Shown here: one piece after another, positions 1 to 7,825 of the stretch
How positions within the stretch are numbered: the stretch's first letter is position 1
How the letters are laid out: every line of letters starts with the position of its first letter
IMG/VR virus record: IMGVR_UViG_3300042485_000623
Span: 1 to 39,786 of that record
DNA: 39,786 bases
Direction: 5' to 3' (one strand)
Origin: a virus
Position numbers and translations under genes: made by a program
Notes under the pieces: model-generated
What the model saw: the letters and a program-made list of their open reading frames with translations, nothing else
The model's database searches: none
What the model was told of the DNA's origin: nothing

Positions 1-237
1 GAAGCGCTTCGAATTCCTTTAACGATTTCGCGGTGACTTTCGGGCGCTGTTCGCTTTTCAAGTCGTCAATTAGTTTTCCATATGGACAGTAAACGACCCA
101 AGCGCGCTCGCGTCCGTCTACATCATCGAAGCCCGCCTTATTCGTTGTAAAAAATACAGCGCCGCGAGATTCCAACGGGTAGAAATGAGTTATTTTTGAA
201 CCGAAAAACCGCATTGTTTCAGGCGAGAAATAAAAGC
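1..237. repeat. Terminal overlap, left copy (pairs with 39550-39786)
   Basis: Bases 1-237 match bases 39550-39786 with seven substitutions, at 59, 68, 89, 92, 95, 101 and 110. Positions 1-58 and 111-237 are identical. All seven differences fall on third codon positions of the gene that crosses here, and all are synonymous. This is what overlapping ends of a circular or circularly permuted genome look like when the two ends come from slightly different members of a population. Confidence 0.95.
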
Positions 238-340
238 CCTCTAGATGACTAATTGCGCGCGCTGTTTGGTAACGCATGTCTTCGAATTGCACACGGTAAC
301 CGCGACAGCCTGAACATTCACAACTAAAGAATTTACGCAT
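1..340 (-). CDS. Cysteine-rich hypothetical protein, 5' part (continues across the join at 39549)
   Basis: The ATG at 340 overlaps the stop of the 333-911 gene by 8 bases and the frame runs off base 1. Continued at 39549 it stays open to the stop at 39416. The joined gene is 474 nt, 157 aa. It begins with a CxCxxC motif (MRKFFSCECSGC) and ends with CxCxxC and CxxCxxxC motifs, so it probably binds one or two zinc ions. I do not recognise the family. Its operon partners (333-911, 39317-39415, 39034-39216) are also small and cysteine-rich or membrane-bound. The function is unknown. Confidence 0.85.
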   Translation of the reverse strand, partial: MRKFFSCECSGCRGYRVQFEDMRYQTARAISHLEGFYFSPETMRFFGSKITHFYPLESRGAVFFTTNKAGFDDVDGRERAWVVYCPYGKLIDDLKSEQRPKVTAKSLKEFEAL

Positions 341-911
341 TGACCCAACCTGCACTTTCTGCGGATGAATTTATTGATGCAAGGAATTTTTCGGGGTCGT
401 AAAGTTCCCATCCGTTATTGCGCGACAATTCAATGATGAAATCTTTTTGCAAAAAAAGAGCGCCCGTTCTGTATGCAACCTCGAAACGCAAATCATCAAA
501 ATTACTTTCGGTTGGTGCATCATTTCGCAACCAATCGAGAATACTTAGCGCTAGTTCTTCTTCGCTGTTGTCATCCCAACACCATGCACCGCCACCGACA
601 GAAACAACGCGCGCACCGTCGCGGGTTTCCCATCGCCAAACCTCGACACATTCCGCGCAATCGCAAACACATTCCAAATATTTTTTTTCAAACTTTAAGC
701 AACAATTAATATCGGTATGAGTTCCGCGCACGCCCTCCGAAGCTAAAGCCCACGGCGCACCCGTGAATTCTTGTTCGTTCATGTACTTGATTAATTCGGG
801 CAAATCCTCTTCAGTGAAATATGGAACCGCCCAACCGTTCCACCTGTAGGAATCAACCTCAACGGGACGCGAGAAAAACGCGCCCCACATGTCGATATAT
901 TTCTTTTCCAT
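333..911 (-). CDS. Hypothetical protein, first gene of the operon that spans the join
   Basis: This 192-aa acidic, tryptophan-rich protein has a central cysteine cluster (C-C-L near residue 71, then ECVCDCAEC), which suggests metal binding. The ATG at 911 has a good ribosome site (AAGGGG, seven bases upstream). The leader closely resembles that of the 39034-39216 gene (AAAGGGGTA then GAAATG). It is followed by an 8-base overlap with the gene crossing the join, so the two are probably translationally coupled. No family is recognised. Its position after a long non-coding stretch suggests it opens an early operon. Confidence 0.8.
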   Translation of the reverse strand: MEKKYIDMWGAFFSRPVEVDSYRWNGWAVPYFTEEDLPELIKYMNEQEFTGAPWALASEGVRGTHTDINCCLKFEKKYLECVCDCAECVEVWRWETRDGARVVSVGGGAWCWDDNSEEELALSILDWLRNDAPTESNFDDLRFEVAYRTGALFLQKDFIIELSRNNGWELYDPEKFLASINSSAESAGWVNA

Positions 912-1299
912 TTCGTACCCCTTTTTTATGTGACAAGCCGAGCGCCCGTCACCCCTCTATTGTGCCATAAAACCTTGATAAATGGGGGAAAATGAGCGCC
1001 GCGAGAATTAAAAATTAAAAGGATCAACCGCAACAAACAACAACGGAAAACGGATCGGCGGAATTGTCGGGAAATATTGACCCGCTAAATCGAACGGAGC
1101 GCGACGAAATCGGAGAGCCTGACCAATTACCCCAAACCGATAAAGCCCCGCCCTGGATGCACCGGAAAGCCTCTAAAAAGAATTAGAACATTTGTTCGAT
1201 TGGATCCAATTTTAAGAAAAAATTACTCAAAAAAAGCATGCCCGCAACAAACATTCTAGCTATTGCCCACCTGTCGTCCGTCGCTATTGCCCACCTGCG
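912..1299. other. Non-coding hub, right flank of the join-spanning operon
   Basis: No convincing gene lies here. It contains: a 12-bp motif CCGCAACAAACA at 1028-1039 and 1242-1253 (also at 38219-38230); a perfect palindrome ATTGGATCCAAT at 1199-1210; an A7 tract at 1229-1235; and a 15-bp direct repeat GCTATTGCCCACCTG at 1259-1273 and 1283-1297. A plus-strand reading frame from 992 to 1186 is broken by one internal TAA at 1016. The leader and promoter of the 333-911 gene must lie at its left edge. GTGACAAGCC at 930-939 recurs at 1827-1836. Confidence 0.6.
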
Positions 1300-1569
1300 T
1301 TACGGTTTTTTACCTACGCGACGCTTGTTTTCTTTACCTATGTTCTTCTTGCGTGAAGTCACCTTTAAGTTCTTGGCGCTGTCGTTGCTCTTGTTGTTGT
1401 CCTTGTGATCTACATGCTGAGTCTTGGCTAGCTTCTTACCCATAGCCTTTTCTTTCTGGTGACGCGCTGCGTTTGTAGATGTAGTCGAGCCATCAGACTT
1501 GCGAACAACCATGATCTTGCGTCCACCGTTTTGCTTGGAACCCTTGTATGGGCCGTACATTTTAGCCAT
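1300..1569 (-). CDS. Small HNH-like DNA-binding protein
   Basis: This is an 89-aa, very basic protein. The C-terminal half carries an HNH-type pattern: HVDHKDNNKSNDSAKNL, that is H-x-D-H followed by spaced asparagines and N-L, as in short HNH endonucleases of phages. The rest is Lys/Arg-rich and likely contacts DNA. The start at 1569 overlaps the previous gene's stop by 8 bases. It is the last gene of the 3091-1300 operon. Nicking activity is inferred from the motif only; it could be a degenerate HNH domain used purely for binding. Confidence 0.75.
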   Translation of the reverse strand: MAKMYGPYKGSKQNGGRKIMVVRKSDGSTTSTNAARHQKEKAMGKKLAKTQHVDHKDNNKSNDSAKNLKVTSRKKNIGKENKRRVGKKP

Positions 1570-1765
1570 CGTATTCTTCCTCAGTGGATAGTTCGTCAGC
1601 GCTAGATTCCACCATAGGATTCCAACCGGACTCGAATGATTCTAAAACTAGATCGTGTATTAGTACGCGCGCTCGGTTTGTTAAGTCGTCAGCTATGTCT
1701 GGGTATGCGCCATCAGTCTTTACGGATACTCTGATCCAACCTATTTCAGCGGTGATTTCTAACAT
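1562..1765 (-). CDS. Hypothetical 67-aa acidic protein
   Basis: This is a short acidic protein with a likely beta-rich N-terminus (MLEITAEIGWIRVSV) and a Glu/Asp-rich tail. No family is recognised. There is no ribosome binding site before the ATG at 1765. Instead TACACT lies exactly six bases upstream, the geometry of a leaderless actinobacterial transcript. The inverted repeat at 1774-1807 overlaps that element. The gene overlaps the HNH-like gene downstream by 8 bases. Confidence 0.7.
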   Translation of the reverse strand: MLEITAEIGWIRVSVKTDGAYPDIADDLTNRARVLIHDLVLESFESGWNPMVESSADELSTEEEYDG

Positions 1766-1771
1766 GAAACA

Positions 1772-1777
1772 AGTGTA
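1772..1777 (-). promoter_or_regulatory. Predicted leaderless promoter -10 for 1562-1765
   Basis: TACACT (minus strand) is followed by six bases and then ATG, so transcription would begin at or next to the start codon. It fits the TAnnnT -10 consensus of actinobacteria. I see no -35 match. One arm of the 8-bp inverted repeat overlaps it. Confidence 0.4.
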
Positions 1778-1807
1778 CCCGCTCTAAGGGGTAAAAGAAC
1801 GGGTACA
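1774..1807. promoter_or_regulatory. Inverted repeat TGTACCCG / CGGGTACA
   Basis: Perfect 8-bp arms lie at 1774-1781 and 1800-1807 with an 18-base spacer, between whiB and the 1562-1765 gene. There is no T tract on the minus strand after it, so an operator or RNA hairpin is more likely than a terminator. It overlaps the predicted -10 element. Confidence 0.5.
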
Positions 1808-1870
1808 TTGCGCTGGGTTGAAAGGGGTGACAAGCCAGCAAGTATTAAGTTATAGAGGAATAGTAGCACA

Positions 1871-2146
1871 CTACCGAGTGAAAAGAAATCCTGCGGTAGG
1901 TCGCATTGGCTTTGCTTTTATTTTCAGCTTTCGGCGCGCCTCATTCCTAGTTGATTCTCGCATGCCGCCCCAGATTCCATCGAGCCGATTCTCAATTGCG
2001 TACTGCAGACAATCTACCTGTAACGGGCAGTGCTGGCAGATAGCGATAGCCTTCTGCTGGTCTGAGTACAAGTCTGAGAACCATAGTTCAGGGTCTGATT
2101 GGCTACAAAGCTGCGAGCCGTCTAGCCAGCGGTAGATTTCACTCAC
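1871..2146 (-). CDS. whiB: WhiB-family iron-sulfur transcription factor
   Basis: This 91-aa protein has the four family cysteines at residues 14, 37, 40 and 46 (C-x22-C-x2-C-x5-C), which ligate a [4Fe-4S] cluster. The turn motif GIWGG at 57-61 and a basic C-terminal tail (RRKLKIKAK) for DNA contact follow. WhiB proteins are known only from actinobacteria and their phages, so this gene points to the host phylum. They act through the primary sigma factor to alter promoter choice. The start is GTG at 2146, overlapping the previous stop by 8 bases. A role in redirecting host transcription or cell division is inferred. Confidence 0.95.
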   Translation of the reverse strand: MSEIYRWLDGSQLCSQSDPELWFSDLYSDQQKAIAICQHCPLQVDCLQYAIENRLDGIWGGMRESTRNEARRKLKIKAKPMRPTAGFLFTR

Positions 2147-2225
2147 TGTCGTGTCTATCCAACATTTCTAATCCTTCGCGGATCAAGTCGATTAGTTCGT
2201 CAAGTTCTACGCGCTGATCTCTCAT
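2139..2225 (-). CDS. Hypothetical 28-aa peptide
   Basis: This very short acidic helical peptide (begins MRDQRVELDELIDLIREG) sits between the lipoprotein and whiB. The ATG at 2225 overlaps the lipoprotein stop as ATGA, and its end overlaps the whiB GTG by 8 bases. That perfect tiling is the main reason to believe it is translated. It may serve to couple translation of whiB to the upstream gene. Confidence 0.55.
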   Translation of the reverse strand: MRDQRVELDELIDLIREGLEMLDRHDSE

Positions 2226-2581
2226 CCGATCTTGTACTCCTGATCTGGGCATAGATAAATGATTGCTCCAGCACCTAGCGCTGCCGTTGCATCAATACCA
2301 ATTGTTTCTTCTGCCATCGCACCAATTTCGTCAAGTGTTGTACCGGCTCGTAGTGAGTCACAGAATAGATAAGCGGTTTCAATGATCTGCGCATCGTCAA
2401 CGCTATAGAACATTGGTTCAGCTTTACGAATCATGTCAAGCATGCCCGCCGTATCATCTACTGCAGGCGCTGGTGCTGGTACTTGGACTTCTACGGTCTT
2501 GGTTACTTCTGGCGCTGGTGATGTACTTCCACACGCAGCCAATAGCCCAACACAAAGAATTGCTAGCGCTATTTTGCGCAT
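2222..2581 (-). CDS. DUF732-like secreted lipoprotein
   Basis: This is a 119-aa protein with a lipoprotein signal: MRK, a hydrophobic stretch, then the lipobox LLAAC with the acylated Cys near residue 17. A Pro/Ala linker follows. The C-terminal domain (about 55-112) has the pattern DDAQ...CDSLRAGTTLDEI...YLCPDQ with two cysteines, resembling the DUF732 domain common in mycobacterial secreted proteins. The start at 2581 is set by the signal peptide and the TAATG overlap with the gene before. A surface role such as superinfection exclusion is inference. A host-derived gene is plausible. Confidence 0.8.
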   Translation of the reverse strand: MRKIALAILCVGLLAACGSTSPAPEVTKTVEVQVPAPAPAVDDTAGMLDMIRKAEPMFYSVDDAQIIETAYLFCDSLRAGTTLDEIGAMAEETIGIDATAALGAGAIIYLCPDQEYKIG

Positions 2582-2712
2582 TACTGGCTCATCTCTTTGA
2601 TTCTGATTACCTTGCGGTAGTGATTTATTAAGTTGCGCTGGCGCTGAAAACCCCAAGCTAGTGCAATTGTGCTACCGATAAAGATTCCGGTTAGTGCTGC
2701 CAATGTAATCAT
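2581..2712 (-). CDS. Small single-pass membrane protein
   Basis: This 43-aa protein has one hydrophobic segment at about residues 3-21 (ITLAALTGIFIGSTIALAW) and a basic cytoplasmic tail. The ATG at 2712 overlaps the previous stop as ATGA, and the stop overlaps the lipoprotein start as TAATG. The position directly before a lipoprotein resembles spanin-like or accessory membrane gene pairs, but the sequence does not show which. Confidence 0.7.
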   Translation of the reverse strand: MITLAALTGIFIGSTIALAWGFQRQRNLINHYRKVIRIKEMSQ

Positions 2713-2936
2713 TGTGTTATCTCCTTTTCCATTTCTTTCATTAAGTGACGTATGCCTTCGCCGTAAGATTCTATGACTTGTTCCATGAAATTACCGTATT
2801 CATTTTGGTCAAGAATTATGCGAACATCTCCATTGATAGATTCAAATGCCAATGTGTGCTTGTGTGAATCTTTGTTGTAAAAAATACCCATAAGTTTGCT
2901 ATCAACGATGATGCTTTTAGTATTTATAGAAATCAT
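2709..2936 (-). CDS. Hypothetical 75-aa protein
   Basis: This small soluble protein begins MISINTKSIIVDSKLMG. It has predicted beta strands in the first half and an acidic helix at the end (YGEGIRHLMKEMEKEITQ). I do not recognise a family. The start at 2936 is chosen because it forms TGATG with the stop of the preceding gene. The longer open frame upstream of this ATG lies over the 2936-3091 gene and is not used. Confidence 0.65.
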   Translation of the reverse strand: MISINTKSIIVDSKLMGIFYNKDSHKHTLAFESINGDVRIILDQNEYGNFMEQVIESYGEGIRHLMKEMEKEITQ

Positions 2937-3091
2937 CAGACACCAGCCATTATGTCTATCCAGGCATCTCGCATGTCGTCTGGATCTACTTCTTCTTCGG
3001 ATTCGATGTGACCGCATTGGGCGCAGCGCTCGAACTCCTCGCCAAATTCCTCGACCACGATCATGTCGTGCCAAGCTGTACAAATTCCCAT
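2936..3091 (-). CDS. Small CxxC protein, first gene after promoter P1
   Basis: This is a 51-aa acidic protein with one CxxC motif (CAQCGH near residues 23-28) and a CTAWH sequence near the N-terminus, giving a possible Cys/His zinc site. The ATG at 3091 is preceded by a strong ribosome site (GAGGAG) and lies about 24 bases after the predicted start of transcription from P1. It is the first of the eight-gene accessory operon ending at 1300. The function is unknown. Confidence 0.75.
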   Translation of the reverse strand: MGICTAWHDMIVVEEFGEEFERCAQCGHIESEEEVDPDDMRDAWIDIMAGV

Positions 3092-3121
3092 TTCATCTCC
3101 TCAGTAGTGGGGTACAACACC

Positions 3122-3149
3122 AAAGTACACTAACGCGCTGACATGTCAA
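3122..3149 (-). promoter_or_regulatory. Predicted promoter P1 with palindromic operator
   Basis: On the minus strand TTGACA (3144-3149, perfect -35 consensus) is followed after 16 bases by TACTTT (3122-3127, fits TAnnnT). The -35 overlaps the perfect palindrome TGACATGTCA (3139-3148). The same arrangement, TTGACATGTCAG then eight bases then TGTA, occurs at P2 (12692-12719). It drives the 3091-1300 operon. Confidence 0.75.
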
Positions 3150-4180
3150 GCATTTCCGAGATTCTTTTTATAGAAGGCTAAATTGTCCAATACTCGCTGG
3201 TCTCTAGTGATCGACACGGCCTTGTTTGCATAAGTTATGGCTTCTGTTTTCTTGCCGAGTTCCCAAGCTGACAGGCTAGCAAAGTCATTCATCTGGAACA
3301 TGGCGCTAGGTTGGGCTAGGTAGTGCTTCTGGGGCAAGGTATCGAGTCCCTTTAGGGATGTGTCGTAACATTCTTGCCAGTTCTTTTGGAAGTAGTGGTA
3401 CTGCGCTAGCGCACACCAAGGTTCTGGCTCATTAGGTAGTACATCTACCCCACCTTGATACCAGGCAAGCGCTTCTTCTGTACGCCCCAAGTGTGTACAA
3501 GCATCACCGGCATTGCGACACGCGGCAGCTCTTTCTACATCCCAGCCAGTTTGGTCAAGTTCTTTGGCTACCCGTATAACGTCCTCATAGCGCTTGTGGA
3601 AGCCGTACTCTCTGATTAAGTACACCAACATGCGCTGGTCAGGCTCGCTCTGTACAGCCTGCTCAAGCATTGTTAGGTATTGGGCGCGAGACTTACTGTT
3701 ATCTGGTTGATGCCTGATAGTTGCGTCAATGGCGCAGGAGACCACTTCAGTTCCCATACTGGGCGCTGGTACTTCGTGGATTGGGTACTTCCAGTGGAAC
3801 CCGTGTCGCGTGTGTATTCGATCAGATACCCATACAGTTCCGGTATCCATGTAGATCCAGCCACGATTAGAGCCTTTCTTCCATTGCTTGCGCAGCTTGT
3901 TAAAGAATTGTGCTTCAGGTACTTCGTCCATGTCTACAGTTACACAAATGTCTACATCGCTTGGTACTAAATTTAGCGCTGTATTTCGTGCGCTATCAAA
4001 GCGCCAGGGTTGGATACTAATGTCGTGAACTTGGACACCGGCATCCCGTAACAAACTTTGAGTGCCATCGGTTGAGCCTGTATCGGCCACCACTAATACG
4101 TCAGCACCAGCGCAAGCCTTGACCCAGCGCTTTACGTGCTTTGCTTCATTAAGAGCTATTGAATAGACTGCGATCTTCAT
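3146..4180 (-). CDS. Family 2 glycosyltransferase with C-terminal TPR repeats
   Basis: This is a 344-aa protein. Residues 1-110 form a GT-A domain, with IALNEAKHVKRW near the start, DTGSTDGT at 33-40 (nucleotide-sugar binding) and DMD at 83-85 (metal-binding DxD). Residues about 180-340 contain TPR-like helical pairs (EEALAWYQGGVDVLPNEPEPWCALAQ and following). It should transfer a sugar to a protein or glycan. It lies directly after the tail-fibre genes and shares their direction, so it may modify the virion fibre or the host surface. Its stop codon lies inside the P1 -35 element. The acceptor is unknown. Confidence 0.9.
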   Translation of the reverse strand: MKIAVYSIALNEAKHVKRWVKACAGADVLVVADTGSTDGTQSLLRDAGVQVHDISIQPWRFDSARNTALNLVPSDVDICVTVDMDEVPEAQFFNKLRKQWKKGSNRGWIYMDTGTVWVSDRIHTRHGFHWKYPIHEVPAPSMGTEVVSCAIDATIRHQPDNSKSRAQYLTMLEQAVQSEPDQRMLVYLIREYGFHKRYEDVIRVAKELDQTGWDVERAAACRNAGDACTHLGRTEEALAWYQGGVDVLPNEPEPWCALAQYHYFQKNWQECYDTSLKGLDTLPQKHYLAQPSAMFQMNDFASLSAWELGKKTEAITYANKAVSITRDQRVLDNLAFYKKNLGNA

Positions 4181-4190
4181 GCGGTCTAGC

Positions 4191-4289
4191 CTACTTCAAG
4201 CTGGTCTTATCCACCGCTATAGCTGCATCTTGTAAGCAATCCCAGTAAGTTTCGTGGTCTTGGGTCTTGCAACCTGAACGACAAGCCAT
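4191..4289 (-). CDS. Small cysteine-rich peptide (32 aa)
   Basis: This peptide begins MACRSGCKTQDHETYWDC. Three cysteines and a histidine occupy a short span, so metal binding is plausible. The ATG at 4289 overlaps the preceding stop as TAATG, and the stop lies 10 bases before the glycosyltransferase start. I believe similar tiny proteins (Cys-x3-Cys-x-T-x2-H then W-x2-C) occur in other small phages near structural genes, but I cannot name a family. Confidence 0.65.
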   Translation of the reverse strand: MACRSGCKTQDHETYWDCLQDAAIAVDKTSLK

Positions 4290-4498
4290 TACTCAGTAAC
4301 CTCAACTAAGTCTTCAATAAGAGTTCCACATGGACCGCAGTAGCAAGTGTAAATAGCGTTGCCATTTTCATCAGGAATAATAATCTGCTCTTCAGTTTCA
4401 GGGTCAATGTAAGAGTAAGGGTCTAACGTCTGAGGAAGTGGAACATTCTCTCCTCTACAGCCAGGGGTCTTGCAAGTAACAATATAATTTTTAATCAT
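4289..4498 (-). CDS. Small zinc-ribbon protein
   Basis: This 69-aa acidic protein has two cysteine knuckles: C-x4-C (CKTPGC, residues 9-14) and CYCGPC near residue 52. Together they probably form a zinc ribbon. The ATG at 4498 has an AAGGA ribosome site eight bases upstream. It lies between the collagen-like fibre gene and a second Cys-rich peptide, so it may be a minor virion or fibre-assembly component. This is inferred from position only. Confidence 0.7.
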   Translation of the reverse strand: MIKNYIVTCKTPGCRGENVPLPQTLDPYSYIDPETEEQIIIPDENGNAIYTCYCGPCGTLIEDLVEVTE

Positions 4499-4506
4499 AA
4501 TTATCC

Positions 4507-7013
<2,507 letters not shown>

Positions 7014-7034
7014 TATTCCTCATTGTTACACGTG

Positions 7035-7574
7035 TTATTCAATGATAGCGGATTTCTTGGCTTTCAAGTCAGCCGCACAAGATCTACAAGGTCTTTCTAA
7101 CTTGTGTTGTGGACAAATCTCCCTGCGGTGGGTTTTGGGGGTTTGGGGGCTTTTATCTAGTTCTTTATCTAGGTCTTTTAATAGAGCGCTATTACCGGCG
7201 TTCGGTTTACCGACGTTCGGTAACCGCACTTCGGTGGCCTTTTTATCCACAGATTTGGATGAGTTATCCACAGACTTATCCACAGGCATGTCATACACGT
7301 AGGTAGCCGTAGACCACTTACCGCCCTCATCCTGCTTCTTAGAGCGAACAAGATACCCGTAGGTCTCCAACTCCGTCAGCGCTGTCAAAATGGCTCTACG
7401 TCCTTCTCTGCCCTCTGTAGCCAGATCCCACGCCGAGCATCTCCAGTTATCTGGACGGGACAAGATAGAAGCTAGAACTCCCCTGGCACGAAAAGAGAGG
7501 CGCTCATCTTGAAGCACCTCATTGCGAATAATTGCAAACTTACTGCTTGGGCGTTCCGCCCTGATAATTGTCAC
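7035..7574 (-). CDS. Helix-turn-helix replication initiator-like protein
   Basis: This is a 179-aa protein. The N-terminal 95 residues form a winged HTH domain (LSFRARGVLASILSRPDNW, then RAILTALTELETYGYLVR) of the type found in phage replisome organisers. The middle (about 96-135) has repeats VDKSVDNSSKSVDKK and KDLDKELDK. The C-terminus has a CPQH...RPCRSC zinc-like motif. The repeats are where the DNA carries DnaA boxes and iterons, so the gene contains an origin-like site as lambda O does. The start is GTG at 7574, with AGGAG ten bases upstream. It is the last gene of the replication operon. Confidence 0.8.
   Translation of the reverse strand: MTIIRAERPSSKFAIIRNEVLQDERLSFRARGVLASILSRPDNWRCSAWDLATEGREGRRAILTALTELETYGYLVRSKKQDEGGKWSTATYVYDMPVDKSVDNSSKSVDKKATEVRLPNVGKPNAGNSALLKDLDKELDKSPQTPKTHRREICPQHKLERPCRSCAADLKAKKSAIIE
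7108..7284. other. Origin-of-replication-like cluster inside the initiator gene
   Basis: In order on the plus strand: a DnaA box of the streptomycete/mycobacterial form TTGTCCACA, reversed, at 7108-7116; AT-rich direct repeats TTTATCTAG at 7152-7160 and 7164-7172 with a related T-rich unit after them; three 13-bp iterons, ACCGGCGTTCGGT (7194-7206), ACCGACGTTCGGT (7209-7221) and ACCGCACTTCGGT (7223-7235); and three perfect DnaA boxes TTATCCACA at 7243-7251, 7264-7272 and 7276-7284. The iterons are built on ACCG/CGGT inverted arms. The order resembles bacterial and lambdoid origins. Confidence 0.7.
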
Positions 7575-7650
7575 CTTTAGTCTCCTCTATTTCCAATGCT
7601 GACTCTAATGCTTTGATCCAAATCTGGACACTTCCACGATTGCTTTTCAT
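7540..7650 (-). CDS. Hypothetical 36-aa protein
   Basis: This short protein (begins MKSNRGSVQIWIKALESALE) overlaps the start of the initiator gene by 35 bases. The start at 7650 is chosen because the upstream part of this frame lies over the CxxC gene at 7664-7825. No clear ribosome site is visible. The family is unknown and it may not be expressed. Confidence 0.45.
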   Translation of the reverse strand: MKSNRGSVQIWIKALESALEIEETKGDNYQGGTPKQ

Positions 7651-7663
7651 CGCAGCTATGACT

Positions 7664-7825
7664 TCAATTACTGCGTGATACTGCTGATCTTCCACTGTCT
7701 TCCTGCCATTCTTCTTTATACCGAGACATGCAGTAGTAGCAAAGCACCTGCCATCCGTTGTATGCGAATACAGATTCACTTACCTTGCCACATAGGTCAC
7801 ACTTGATTGCAAAGTTATCTTCCAT
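7664..7825 (-). CDS. Small zinc-ribbon protein (53 aa)
   Basis: The sequence begins MEDNFAIKCDLCGKVSE and has a second knuckle CYYC near residue 29, giving a C-x2-C...C-x2-C zinc ribbon. The ATG at 7825 overlaps the previous stop as TAATG. This is preferred over a longer open frame on the same strand (GTG at 7779) because it has paired cysteine knuckles and exact start-stop coupling. It is one of a run of five tiny zinc proteins before the initiator gene. Confidence 0.7.
   Translation of the reverse strand: MEDNFAIKCDLCGKVSESVFAYNGWQVLCYYCMSRYKEEWQEDSGRSAVSRSN

Noticed and set aside
1-237. True direct terminal repeats of a linear virion genome
   Set aside because: Terminal repeats copied from one molecule should be identical, but here seven silent differences separate the copies. 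Assembly overlap of a circular or permuted genome fits better.
930-939. GTGACAAGCC at 930-939 and 1827-1836 as a shared operator
   Set aside because: A 10-mer seen twice at different distances from the next gene start is weak evidence, and no matching promoter elements align with it.
1199-1210. ATTGGATCCAAT palindrome, also inside terL near 36713, as a packaging or recognition site
   Set aside because: Two copies, one inside a coding sequence, are too few to exclude chance when every 12-bp palindrome is considered.
2937-3083. N-terminal extension of the 2709-2936 gene
   Set aside because: It is an Arg-rich shadow of the CxxC gene at 2936-3091, which has the better start signal and continuous tiling.
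7651-7779. A 79-aa reading of the 7540-7650 gene from GTG 7779
   Set aside because: The extra part overlaps the zinc-ribbon gene 7664-7825, which has paired cysteine knuckles and a TAATG-coupled start.
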